From positions 1 to 33,584 of the forward strand of contig JABMSE010000033.1 in the NCBI GenBank assembly GCA_013204645.1: DNA of 33,584 nucleotides, in the 5' to 3' direction. Made by a program: the position numbers and the translations under genes. Source of the DNA: Candidatus Saganbacteria bacterium (lineage in GTDB: Bacteria > Margulisbacteria > WOR-1 > O2-12-FULL-45-9). The stretch's first letter is position 1. Every line of letters starts with the position of its first letter. Below, piece by piece: positions 23,801-30,594 of this stretch. The notes beneath the pieces were generated by a model. The model saw only the letters and a list, made by a program, of their open reading frames with translations. It made no database searches and was not told the origin of the DNA.

Positions 23801-25911
23801 CTTTTGAAGCTAGTATTATCTATGATGCTACAGGGCCTGCGGCACCTACCTTGGTGACCTTAGCGAATGGCTCCGCGACCAATGACGCGACCCCGTTGCT
23901 TACTTGGGAAGCGGTAACCAGTGATTTGTCAGGTATTGAATCATACCAATTTTCCTTGATAGGTATATTGCTGGCCGTTGTTACTGGCCCTAGCTACGAG
24001 GTTGGTTCAGCGCTAGATGATGGAACCTATACTTGGCAGGCAAGGGCCAAAGACAATGCGCAAAATTGGGGTAGCTATGCTACACCTTTTGCTTTTACTG
24101 TGGATACAATCTCTCCCCTAGTAACAGTTGAAGCTCCCAATGGAGGAGAAAATATTGCGGGTGGCTCATCTTATTTAATATCTTGGGAAGCAACGGATGG
24201 GGGAAGTGGTTTAGCATCTAATCCTATTACGCTAAGATATTCCACAAATTCTGGATCAAGCTGGTCCTTGATTGCTGGCGGGGAGGCAAACGATGGAGTT
24301 TATTCTTGGTCGGTTCCTTCCATTAGTTCATCAACCTGTCGGGTAAGCGTTGAAGCAGAAGACAGCGTAGGAAATATTGGATCCGATATGAGTGATGCTG
24401 ATTTTTCAATCATTACCGGAAGCCCGACTGTTTCGGCTATAACTTTGAGTGATCGCACTTCAGGGAGGACAGATTATACCAACGATACAACAGTTTCGCT
24501 TGAAGCAAGTGGGGTTTCAGGAAGCCCAACTCAGATGATAGCCTCTGAAAACCAGGATTTTTCTGGTGCATCCTGGTTAACCTATTCTATCTCTACGACC
24601 AAAGCTTTAGGGAGTACCGAGGGCACGAAAACGGTGTATTATAAAGTCCGGAATGTGCTCTTGACTCAGTCGTCAACTGTTGATGCAAGTATTATATTGG
24701 ATACGACTGCTCCTACTGCGCCAACTCTTTCTTCTCCAGCCGATGGGACTATAACCAATGATACAACACCGACTCTAAGTTGGGAGGCATCAACTGATAC
24801 CTTGTCGGGCGTAGCCAGCTATGAAATCGTAATTGATACTACTTATGCCACCCAGGGTGCAACGGTGACTTATACTTCACCAGCACTATTAGATGGTTTG
24901 CATACCTGGGAGGTTCGTGCCGAAGATAACGCGGGGAATTGGGGAAGTTATAGCAGTGAATGGGAGTTTATAATAGACACTGTTGGTCCTACGGTTACGG
25001 TTGTTTCTCCTGAAGCTGGAATAACCATTGAGGGTGGTTCTACCTATACAATTGCCTGGACCGTCACTGATCCCTATGGCTTGGCAACTGATCCCATTAC
25101 CATTTATTATTCTTCAGATGGTGGAACTAGTTTTTCAACGGTAGCAGCCGATTTATCTAACACGGGTGAATATAGCTGGAGTGTACCCAGTGCTAATTCA
25201 ACTACCTGTAGGGATAAGGTCAAAGCAATTGATCTAGCTGGAAACAGCACTGAAACGAGCACCGGTGATTTTTCAATTATCACTGACACAGAAGATCCGC
25301 ATATTGTAGTTAAAATTGATGCCCTCCCCATTAAATCTGGTGATTATATTTCAGCCACTTCCACCTTGGATGTTTATTACACCGATAATCTAGCCCTGGA
25401 TTCTTCTACCCTTGTATTAAAAATTGATGACGTTGCTGTGGCACCTTCGATTGTAAGCTCTTCGGATACTGAAATTCATGCTCAATACACGCTCAGCCTT
25501 GATGCAGGAAATGACCATTCAATTGCGGGTGAGATAAAAGACACAATTGGAAATACTGGCTCGCGAGAATACACCGACTTACAGGTAACAGAACTTGGTG
25601 TGACGGTAGTTGGAGCAGTGGTTTGCCTGCCCACTCCTTTTGCTCCGGCCAGGGATGGGACTTGTAACCTGGCTTATAACCTGAACAAAGATGCAAATGT
25701 TTCTCTCTATATGTATGGGATAGGAGGCGAGATGGTTTGGCATAGGAAGTTTGTAGCTGGGCAAAATGGAGCTAAGGCAGGCTATAATCAGGTTGCGTTC
25801 ACGGGAGTATCTGATATTAGTGGTGGCCATGTTGCAAATGGAATCTATCCTTTTAAGATTATTGCCGATGGTAGAGCAATTGGGAAAGGCTATGTTGTGG
25901 TTTATAATTAA
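17842..25911 (+). CDS. Giant secreted beta-helix / Ig-repeat surface protein
   Basis: 2689 residues from the ATG at 17842, which opens a signal peptide (MRKIIIFIFALFTLFCGSSFA). Upstream in-frame codons to 17752 lie in the ilvE tail and look untranslated. Order: four homologous DUF1565-type right-handed beta-helix units of about 345-360 residues (about 24-366, 367-714, 715-1073, 1074-1430), each opening with a YVD...GxD motif. A GGETW Ig-like domain follows (about 1434-1525). Then come Ig-like units of about 188 residues (about 1527, 1714, 1902, 2194) interleaved with two GGE/GGS-type domains (about 2091-2193, 2381-2480). A final beta-domain resembles FlgD-Ig/sorting modules (PTPFAPARDG...GIYPFKIIADG). 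No catalytic motif recognised; an adhesin or surface polysaccharide-binding/degrading role is inference. A PorV-like gene follows 17 bases later. Confidence 0.85.
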   Translation: MRKIIIFIFALFTLFCGSSFAAVYYVDAVNGDNSYTGGSADPWKTITYASTTSASGDTINVAGGTYDTTLGEVFPIDLGENRQYLAEVTGVATIEGINHVVDIDTDSVIDGFKIIGMEAAYTIGIDVDGYNVQIRNCIIEGTNVEEGYGINIGDNQGAYITSTEVSNVYAGIRMGEASPAYATTIEASTFHDCGQYGIYVANFEARVRIIQNFIYNCTLETNATGISLGRPNQGNRYVDVEQNTLVNNTRGIYLNNPSSTYATVKNNIICANQFPNDRADSLTGISVSGGSVSNSYNNLWNLFTDYSGDVLPAATDLRSYPCFVDPENYDFDLYGNSPSIGAGDGGVNIGAYTGAGSVLSPYNITAYVDFDNGTDDTSHGGGPGTNAYKTVTFANRYTVTTMNIATGTYSTTETIELCDAKTLVGPASSGTATLECTTSGSNVLEGHYNAAISLLDVEFTGSGYGIYITGANADINYSNIFGDSNGYGIYFQGYSGSGLNCGGTVATCEVYNTDYGIYLRGYTGTHSPVTIETSTIYSNDTANIDLRDWGNLVTVFRNTIRDATTGHGIYLDDGDNGGVTVNRNTIVNNRNNIYVNDSESDYVTIKNNIICGPPGLDRGPDYDNSSRYGIYVSSSTHTISNRYNDFWNNWDDLYNATAATSEITSYPLFENPGSNDFDLCVGSACLSGGDPGDGSPNIGAYDGSGETSPYRTTSYVDIAQGTDATTHGSGPGTDAYETITFANKYTLNTMNVATGNYPTSEAVELNENKHMVGDGSGSTTLECTTTNTSVLVLGKNITLEGISVEFPGTGYSGHGIYVIGANADIKNCSVYSTSGDDQGDGIHFTGDTDEGFETGGRVSTSEVFDCDNGIILYDFNSTTAVTVEGCTLRNNANSNLYISSWGSPVTVTRNIVRDAYEYGISGPVGYGIGISGMSSGSRYVLVDKNTLAGNLHGIYLASSSSTYVTLQNNIVVGGRAPDRRPDVYNGLYGIYLNSGSVTHTYNCVWNNLDDFSGLTADSSEITQYPEFEDPWNNDFDLYTGSPCIGTGTPEGTAPNMGSYQGSGVGASPYRSVSYVDIASGTDNVNNGGGVGADAYKTFSFANKYSTGTMNFGSGLYTEASTTELCVGKYIVGGTDSGGATLECSTSGYNALEMTRNSTTEIFGIKFYGGGRGIDINSENAHVRQATIYGNNNGVGIYFGGQQEAAEYSHETGGRISTCEVFNTDTGIYLYSYTDAEEEFGSAITIEGSTLYDNDLRNIYVLAWPAAVTIIKNIIRDCPSGNLSSMYAGLAIDDMQDSQPGSVTVDRNTIVKNLWGILCDHDDSDVTIIKNNIVSNKPDDGTPASGSYGVYANNSTIDNTYNDLYGNETDYSGASAGTGSIASNADFEDEANDDYELTSSSPCIDTGDPATELDPDGTRADMGALPYYHSLTVNLVAPDGGETWEVSSTQTITWETTGSPDTINLYYTSTEAVAYQVITSEVSDTGTYSWTIPNDPTTEALVQVEAKIGLVMATDESSSTFTISDDIAPTVSSITLRDRTTLTTQYTNDSTISVEASGVSGSPTQMLMSEEASFTGVSWASYANPTTFGVSSGDGTKEVYYKLRNGALTESSTVDASIIYDATAPSTPTLVTPGDGIETTDSTPLLTWEASSDSLSGVASYEITIDTTVATQGATTTYTSGGLADGLHTWEVRAKDNAQNWGSAPTAFTFTLVSVPTCESLILRDRTTDSTQYTNDSIISVDASNISGSPVEMMISGEASFDGVSWITIDNPTTFEVSSGDGTKEVYYKMRNALGGVSITFEASIIYDATAPGAPTLVTPGDASTITDNTPTLTWEAVTGDLSGIATYEITVDTTVVTQGATTTYTSGSLADGLHTWEVRAKDNAQNWGTAATAFTFTVDTTIPTVESLALKDTATASAQYTNKRTITVEATNVSGSPTEMMMSEEASFTGATWATYENPTTYEVTSGDATKEVYYKLKNALETLSITFEASIIYDATGPAAPTLVTLANGSATNDATPLLTWEAVTSDLSGIESYQFSLIGILLAVVTGPSYEVGSALDDGTYTWQARAKDNAQNWGSYATPFAFTVDTISPLVTVEAPNGGENIAGGSSYLISWEATDGGSGLASNPITLRYSTNSGSSWSLIAGGEANDGVYSWSVPSISSSTCRVSVEAEDSVGNIGSDMSDADFSIITGSPTVSAITLSDRTSGRTDYTNDTTVSLEASGVSGSPTQMIASENQDFSGASWLTYSISTTKALGSTEGTKTVYYKVRNVLLTQSSTVDASIILDTTAPTAPTLSSPADGTITNDTTPTLSWEASTDTLSGVASYEIVIDTTYATQGATVTYTSPALLDGLHTWEVRAEDNAGNWGSYSSEWEFIIDTVGPTVTVVSPEAGITIEGGSTYTIAWTVTDPYGLATDPITIYYSSDGGTSFSTVAADLSNTGEYSWSVPSANSTTCRDKVKAIDLAGNSTETSTGDFSIITDTEDPHIVVKIDALPIKSGDYISATSTLDVYYTDNLALDSSTLVLKIDDVAVAPSIVSSSDTEIHAQYTLSLDAGNDHSIAGEIKDTIGNTGSREYTDLQVTELGVTVVGAVVCLPTPFAPARDGTCNLAYNLNKDANVSLYMYGIGGEMVWHRKFVAGQNGAKAGYNQVAFTGVSDISGGHVANGIYPFKIIADGRAIGKGYVVVYN
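17911..22140 (+). repeat. Four tandem ~1.05-kb beta-helix units inside the giant gene
   Basis: Unit starts fall near 17911, 18940, 19984 and 21061. Each encodes the same series: a YVD opening, an ANxYT..TMN segment, a TLECTTS strand, a GIYxxGANAD strand, a DNA-encoded EVxxxDxGIYL turn, a KNNII strand, and a closing NDFDLYxGSPCIG-type end. The first unit is the most divergent. The arrangement indicates repeated internal duplication of a whole beta-helix module. Confidence 0.8.
22420..24980 (+). repeat. Four ~560-bp Ig-like units inside the giant gene
   Basis: Units begin near 22420, 22981, 23544 and 24421. Shared stretches are strongly conserved in DNA, for example the region encoding DGLHTWEVRAKDNAQNWG near 22890, 23452 and 24893. 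A GGE-type domain (about 24115-24415) interrupts the series before the last unit. High similarity of neighbouring units suggests recent duplication or gene conversion. Confidence 0.8.
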
Positions 25912-25928
25912 TTATAAGGATAACCCAA

Positions 25929-27908
25929 TTGAAAGAAATCAATTATATAAACATTTGTAACTTTTTTTTATTTATTTTTATCGTTTTTCTATTAGCCTCA
26001 CCTTTATTTGCTGATACCCGAGTAGCCACTGACCCTTCACGTATTGGGGTAGGGGCCCGCGTCTTAGGTATGGGTAAAGGGTTCTTGGCGATGGCAGATG
26101 ATGTTTCAACTATTTTTATTAATCCCGCGGGGCTTTCCTCTTTTTCTGATTGGCAGCTGACCAGTATGTCGGGCAAATTTATTAATGAATTTGAATACAT
26201 AAACCTCGGGGTGGCTTATCCTACTGATTTTGGCAATTTTGGCGTAGGCTACGTTGGAAGCAGCATTGGCTTTTATAGTGCGGCTGCTACAACCGAGACA
26301 GTTGATGGAGTAAGAATTATCCCTTCTACCACAGAAGGGATAAGTTATACTTTTGGCGATCGGGTGATGCTTTTTTCCTGGGGAGATGAGCTGGAACGTT
26401 TTTCAAATTGGCAAATCTTAAAAGATATTTCGGTAGGAGCTACCCTTAAATTATTTTCTCTTAATATGGCTGGACAAGGAATCTCAGATGGGAGAGGATC
26501 CGGAACCGAGATGGATTTGGGAATGCTCTATCGGCCAAATCCGGTTTTTTCCGGAGCCGTTGTTTTGCAAAATGCGCTTCCCTATGCTTATGGGGGGAAA
26601 ATTACCTGGGCCAATGGTGGGGAAGAAACGCTTGCTGCCATCTTGAAGCTTGGAACCAGCACGCGCCTTTTAGGAAAAGATGGATGGCGAGACTTTGGCG
26701 AGCATGTATTATCTATGAATTTAGATGCTGATTTTTATCCCAATCTCCCTGCTCTTCCAACCCTCATGCATTTTGGTTTGGAGTGGTCACCCAGCACTTA
26801 TGTTGATATTCGCGCCGGGATTGATCAGGATATTGTGGGAACCGGGACGGGTGATTCTCTTTCAGCTGCGAACAACTTAACCATGGGACTAGGGCTTTAT
26901 TTTGGTGGATTTAGGTTTGATTACGCTTATCATAAATATAATCAGGTGACCGATAATGATACCCATTATTTTTCGCTAAGTTACGGAATATTCCGGGGAA
27001 AGCCATCGAAAGAGGCGTCGTTTTTATATATCCCTCCGGACAAATCGATCCTTTATACTGACAGTGTAACCATTGAGGGGGTAGTCCTTAATAAAACAAT
27101 AGATTTAGTGAAAATAAATGGCCGGGAAGCAACGATAGAAGAGAGTAAATTCAGCGAGAACTTTCCTCTTGAGAAAGGCAAAAACACATTTTTGCTTTCG
27201 GGATTTGACGCAGGCAAGCTGATTGATAATTCCACCATCCGAATTTTGCACTTAAAGGATTTCTTAGATGTGCCACAATCTTATTGGGCCGTTGTTCCTA
27301 TTTCTTCTCTAGCTACATTAAAGATCATAAACGGATACCCTAACGGCACTTTTGCACCAGAAAAAAACATTACGCGTGCGGAATTATGTGTGCTTTTAAT
27401 GAATGCCCTTTCAAAAACCGAAAAGGCTGCTCCTCTGAAAGAATCTTTTAAGTCGATATCCATTAGTTTTGAAGAGCAATTTGGCTTAGAACTGGTTCCA
27501 GTTTCAGAAAAAACTTCGCTGGCTTTTTCGGATGTCCCTACAAATTACTGGGCAGCCACCTCTATTCGGGAGGCAGTTGAGCTTGGCGTTGTAAAAGGTT
27601 ATCCGAATAATACTTTTAGGCCAAATGAAAGTGTAACCCGTGCTGAAGGGGTGACAATCATTGCTCGATTTGCTAAACTTCCTGAGTCGCGGTTGCTTGA
27701 GCTCCCTTTTTCTGATGTCCCGGGAAGGCACTGGGCAATTTCCGAAATTTCTTCTGCCAAGGAAGCGGGTATTTTGGAGTATCTTGTGGATAAACCTTTT
27801 GAGCCGAATAAGAAGCTGACAAGGGCTGAAACGGCGGAAATACTTTCTAAAACCAGCTTTATTGCCGATGAAGTTGATTTGTTGCTTGACTGGGGGAAAG
27901 GATATTAA
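25929..27908 (+). CDS. PorV-like outer-membrane barrel with C-terminal SLH domains
   Basis: 659 residues. TTG start with AAGGA 8 bases upstream. Signal peptide to about residue 28 (LLASPLFA). Residues about 32-355 match the PorV/PorQ/UPF0164-type barrel: RIGVGARVLGMGKGFLAMAD, FINPAGLSSF, and many amphipathic strands ending YHKYNQVTDNDTHYFSLSYG. An Ig-like bridge follows (about 360-444, YTDSVTIEGVVLNKTIDLVK). Three SLH domains follow near 445, 533 and 594, each with DVP..(Y/H)WA and a TRAE motif. SLH domains bind peptidoglycan or wall polymer, so this protein likely pins the outer membrane to the wall. SLH porins of Negativicutes and Cyanobacteria have SLH at the N-terminus; here the order is reversed. 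Next to the giant secreted protein. Confidence 0.87.
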   Translation: MKEINYINICNFFLFIFIVFLLASPLFADTRVATDPSRIGVGARVLGMGKGFLAMADDVSTIFINPAGLSSFSDWQLTSMSGKFINEFEYINLGVAYPTDFGNFGVGYVGSSIGFYSAAATTETVDGVRIIPSTTEGISYTFGDRVMLFSWGDELERFSNWQILKDISVGATLKLFSLNMAGQGISDGRGSGTEMDLGMLYRPNPVFSGAVVLQNALPYAYGGKITWANGGEETLAAILKLGTSTRLLGKDGWRDFGEHVLSMNLDADFYPNLPALPTLMHFGLEWSPSTYVDIRAGIDQDIVGTGTGDSLSAANNLTMGLGLYFGGFRFDYAYHKYNQVTDNDTHYFSLSYGIFRGKPSKEASFLYIPPDKSILYTDSVTIEGVVLNKTIDLVKINGREATIEESKFSENFPLEKGKNTFLLSGFDAGKLIDNSTIRILHLKDFLDVPQSYWAVVPISSLATLKIINGYPNGTFAPEKNITRAELCVLLMNALSKTEKAAPLKESFKSISISFEEQFGLELVPVSEKTSLAFSDVPTNYWAATSIREAVELGVVKGYPNNTFRPNESVTRAEGVTIIARFAKLPESRLLELPFSDVPGRHWAISEISSAKEAGILEYLVDKPFEPNKKLTRAETAEILSKTSFIADEVDLLLDWGKGY

Positions 27909-28282
27909 TGATAAAAGGTGTAGGCATAGATATTATAGAAATTGATAGAATTGGTGATTCGGTAAAAAAATATGGGGAAACATTCCTGGTTAAAGTTTTC
28001 ACCAAAAATGAGATAAATTATTGCAAGGGGAGAAATGCGTACCGCATCCCAGAGCTGGCAGTGAGGTTTGCTGCTAAAGAAGCTTATTCAAAAGCAATTG
28101 GTACTGGGATCTCAGGATTTGGCAGAAAAAATAATGGCATTAAATGGACGGAGATAGAAGTAATAAATAATTCACACGGGAAACCAATGCTTAAAATAAA
28201 GGGCAAGCTTGATAAAAAAACGCACGTGAGTCTCTCACATTCGCGGGATTATGCGGTAGCATCAGTTTATGTTGAAGAATAA
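27908..28282 (+). CDS. acpS: Holo-[acyl-carrier-protein] synthase
   Basis: Transfers 4'-phosphopantetheine from CoA to apo-ACP for fatty acid synthesis. 124 residues, normal for the family. Mg-binding Asp in GVGIDIIEIDRI (D8), KVFTKNEINYC, the Glu of RFAAKEAYSKAIGTG, and the C-terminal HVSLSHSRDYAVASV. The ATG overlaps the previous stop (TAATG), with GGAAAGGAT just upstream. The acpS-nnrD neighbour pair is widely conserved. Confidence 0.95.
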   Translation: MIKGVGIDIIEIDRIGDSVKKYGETFLVKVFTKNEINYCKGRNAYRIPELAVRFAAKEAYSKAIGTGISGFGRKNNGIKWTEIEVINNSHGKPMLKIKGKLDKKTHVSLSHSRDYAVASVYVEE

Positions 28283-29114
28283 AATTAAAAAATTATTGCC
28301 TAAAAGGAAACCCAATACCCATAAGGGTGATTATGGGAAGGTCCTAATTGTTGCTGGGTCAGCTGGGATGACGGGGGCAGCTGTTCTGGCAGCAAGAGCG
28401 GCACTTCGCTGTGGTGCTGGCTTAACTTACTTAGCTGTCCCAAGAAAGCTGGTAAATTTTGTTGATTGCATAACGCCTGAGGTTATCACTCTACCTTTTG
28501 AAGAGATAAAAAGGGTTAAAGCCGATGCAGTTGCCATTGGGCCTGGTTTGGGAGTTTCAGCCAAAACCCGCAAATTAATAACGTCCCTTGTCACACGCTT
28601 GCCCCGAGAGCGGTCGAGGGGTCACGCGACCCCAATGATCCTTGATGCGGATGCACTAAATATCATGGCTAAAGATTTAAGTGTTTTAGCTAAGGTTAAG
28701 GACGAGGACAAGATTATTTTAACCCCCCATCCCGGTGAGATGGCACGCCTTACAGGCAAGAGTATTAGTTATATTCAAAAGAACCGGAAAAAAGTTGCGC
28801 TTGATTTTGCTAAAAAGTACGGTTGTATTGTTGTTTTAAAGGGTCATAAAACAGTGGTTGCGCATTCGAATCAAAAAGTATATATTAATAATACCGGAAA
28901 CCCGGGTATGGCAAAAGCTGGGGTAGGGGATGTTTTATGCGGGATGATTGCTGCTTTTGCTGCGCAGGGGATTACCCCCTTTGATTCAGCCATGCTTGGT
29001 GTATATTTGCATGGTTTGGCTGGGGATATAGCGTCTCGAGATAAGGGTGAATATGGAATGCTAGCATCCGATCTGCTAGGAAAGATACCTGATGCAATAC
29101 GAAAAAGTTGCTGA
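28269..29114 (+). CDS. nnrD: ADP-dependent (S)-NAD(P)H-hydrate dehydratase, stand-alone
   Basis: Repairs hydrated NAD(P)H using ADP or ATP; ribokinase-like fold. 281 residues corresponding only to the dehydratase half; the NnrE epimerase domain often fused at the N-terminus is missing. Motifs: GDYGKVLIVAGSAGMTGAA, GAGLTYLAVP, VAIGPGLG, MILDADALN, LTPHPGEMARL, VVLKGHKTVVA, and the catalytic/nucleotide loop GNPGMAKAGVGDVLCGMIAAF. Between SLVTRL and PMILDADALN lie about ten extra residues (PRERSRGHAT) encoded by a GC-rich palindromic repeat, probably an in-frame insertion in a surface loop. Overlaps acpS by 14 bases and mlaE by 23. Confidence 0.92.
   Translation: MLKNKIKKLLPKRKPNTHKGDYGKVLIVAGSAGMTGAAVLAARAALRCGAGLTYLAVPRKLVNFVDCITPEVITLPFEEIKRVKADAVAIGPGLGVSAKTRKLITSLVTRLPRERSRGHATPMILDADALNIMAKDLSVLAKVKDEDKIILTPHPGEMARLTGKSISYIQKNRKKVALDFAKKYGCIVVLKGHKTVVAHSNQKVYINNTGNPGMAKAGVGDVLCGMIAAFAAQGITPFDSAMLGVYLHGLAGDIASRDKGEYGMLASDLLGKIPDAIRKSC
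28602..28633. repeat. Palindromic repeat inserted inside nnrD
   Basis: A 32-bp GC-rich stretch holds a perfect hairpin GGGGTC-ACGC-GACCCC (28618-28633). It is preceded by CCCC(GAGAGCGGTCGA)GGGG, which can form an alternative stem with the same G run. Its form recalls the dispersed REP-like family around CCTGAGC..AGTCGAAGG found in many environmental bacteria. It is translated as about ten residues that interrupt the normal kinase-fold motif spacing. Confidence 0.6.
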
Positions 29115-29871
29115 AAATGTTGGCTATAAGATAGAAGAAATCCTTGAGGAATTTGGCAAGGTATTTAGTTTGGCCGGCCAAACCCTAAGGGATATTTTAA
29201 GAGGCAGAGTAGACGTAAAACTGGTTTTGACCCAGATGGTAAAACTAGGGGTAGATTCATTGCCTTTGGCACTAGTTACAGCTACCTTTGTGGGCATGGT
29301 TTTTGCTGTTCAAATAGCTTACGAATTCCAGTTGTTTGGTGCTGGTAAATATGTAGGTAGTGTTATGGCTCTGGCTATTGCCCGTGAATTGGGTCCGGCC
29401 ATAACCGGAATTGTTGTGGCAGCACGAGTAGCTGCGGCTATTGCTGCAGAACTGGGAACCATGAAGGTCACCGAGCAGATTGATGCAATCGAGGCGCTGG
29501 GGGCTAGTCCCGTAGATTATCTGGTTATACCCAGATTTATCGCTGCGACCTTAATGCTTCCCTTACTTACTATTTTTTCGATTTTGGCGGCTTTTTTTGG
29601 CGGCTATGCCGTGGCAGTTTATGTGGTAAAAATTAATGGGTCAGACTATATGGCAACTGCTCAGTCCTTCTTAAGCGTTTGGGACATATACGGGGGGCTT
29701 CTCAAAACGGTTGTTTTTGGAATGATTATAGCAATCATTGCCTGCTACAAAGGGTTAACGACACGAGGAGGAGCAAAGGGAGTAGGGGAATCAACTACCT
29801 CATCAGTGGTTACAACCCTAATTATTCTATTTATTGTAAACTATTTCTTGTCTCTTTTGTTTTTCAAATGA
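29092..29871 (+). CDS. mlaE: MlaE-type ABC transporter permease
   Basis: Inner-membrane permease of the Mla/TGD lipid transport system. 259 residues, about five or six membrane helices after an amphipathic N-terminus. The family block is intact: ARELGPAITGIVVAARVAAA, then IAAELGTMKVTEQIDAIEAL and GASPVDYLVIPR. TTRGGAKGVGESTTSSVV near the end is the typical closing motif. AGGAAAG precedes the ATG, which lies inside nnrD; the stop overlaps the mlaF ATG (ATGA). With MlaF and MlaD downstream the complex core is complete. Confidence 0.94.
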   Translation: MQYEKVAENVGYKIEEILEEFGKVFSLAGQTLRDILRGRVDVKLVLTQMVKLGVDSLPLALVTATFVGMVFAVQIAYEFQLFGAGKYVGSVMALAIARELGPAITGIVVAARVAAAIAAELGTMKVTEQIDAIEALGASPVDYLVIPRFIAATLMLPLLTIFSILAAFFGGYAVAVYVVKINGSDYMATAQSFLSVWDIYGGLLKTVVFGMIIAIIACYKGLTTRGGAKGVGESTTSSVVTTLIILFIVNYFLSLLFFK

Positions 29872-30593
29872 TAAAACTAACTAATTTAACTAAATACTTC
29901 GGGGATCATAAGGTGCTTGATGATGTAAATCTTGAAGTCAAAGATGGGTCCTCGCTAGCGGTTATCGGGCCTTCGGGTTGTGGGAAAAGCACTTTACTGC
30001 GTTTAATTATCCGTTTGGTTTATCCAAATTCTGGGTCTATCCTTGTAGATAATCTTGATGTAGGTAAACTCTCCGAAGATGCCCTAATTGGCCTACGCCA
30101 AAAAATAGGGATGATTTTCCAAACTTCAGCCCTATTTGATTCGATGAATGTTTATGGCAATGTAGCTTTTTCTCTGCATGTAAATACTAGATGGAAAGAA
30201 GATAAAATCAAGGGTATCGTAGCAGAAAAGCTCAAAATGGTTGACTTAGAAGGCACCGAAAAGCTAATGCCGTCTGAGCTTTCCGGCGGCATGCAACGCA
30301 GGGTATGTATTGCCCGGGCCTTGGCTTTTGATCCCAAAATAATCTTATATGATGAGCCTACCACCGGCCTTGATCCCATAACCGAAGTTACGATTGAAAA
30401 TCTGATGATTAAATTAAGCCGCGAATTAAAAGTGACGTCAATTCTGGTCACCCATGTTTTGCAAACTGTTTATAGGGTAGCCACTAGAGTGGCTATGCTT
30501 GACAAAGGAAAACTTATTGAAATTGGGACTCCAGAGCAAACAAAAACATCAAAGAATCCGGTAATTCAAAAATTTATCACAGGAGGTTTATAG
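29868..30593 (+). CDS. mlaF: MlaF-type ABC transporter ATP-binding protein
   Basis: Cytosolic ATPase of the Mla lipid transporter. The ATG at 29868, overlapping the mlaE stop, gives 241 residues starting MIKLTNLTKYFGDHKVLDDV, the normal length. A longer frame from 29679 is only an out-of-frame reading of mlaE. Walker A GPSGCGKST, Q-loop MIFQTSALFDSMNVYGNV, signature LSGGMQRRVCIARAL, Walker B IILYDEPTTGLDP and the switch His in VTHVL are all present. The GLDPITE wording after Walker B is typical of the Mla branch. Confidence 0.95.
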   Translation: MIKLTNLTKYFGDHKVLDDVNLEVKDGSSLAVIGPSGCGKSTLLRLIIRLVYPNSGSILVDNLDVGKLSEDALIGLRQKIGMIFQTSALFDSMNVYGNVAFSLHVNTRWKEDKIKGIVAEKLKMVDLEGTEKLMPSELSGGMQRRVCIARALAFDPKIILYDEPTTGLDPITEVTIENLMIKLSRELKVTSILVTHVLQTVYRVATRVAMLDKGKLIEIGTPEQTKTSKNPVIQKFITGGL

Positions 30594-30594
30594 T

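Noticed and set aside
29679..29867. Longer mlaF start at 29679
   Set aside because: The added 63 residues are an out-of-frame reading of mlaE; the ATG at 29868 gives the normal MlaF start.
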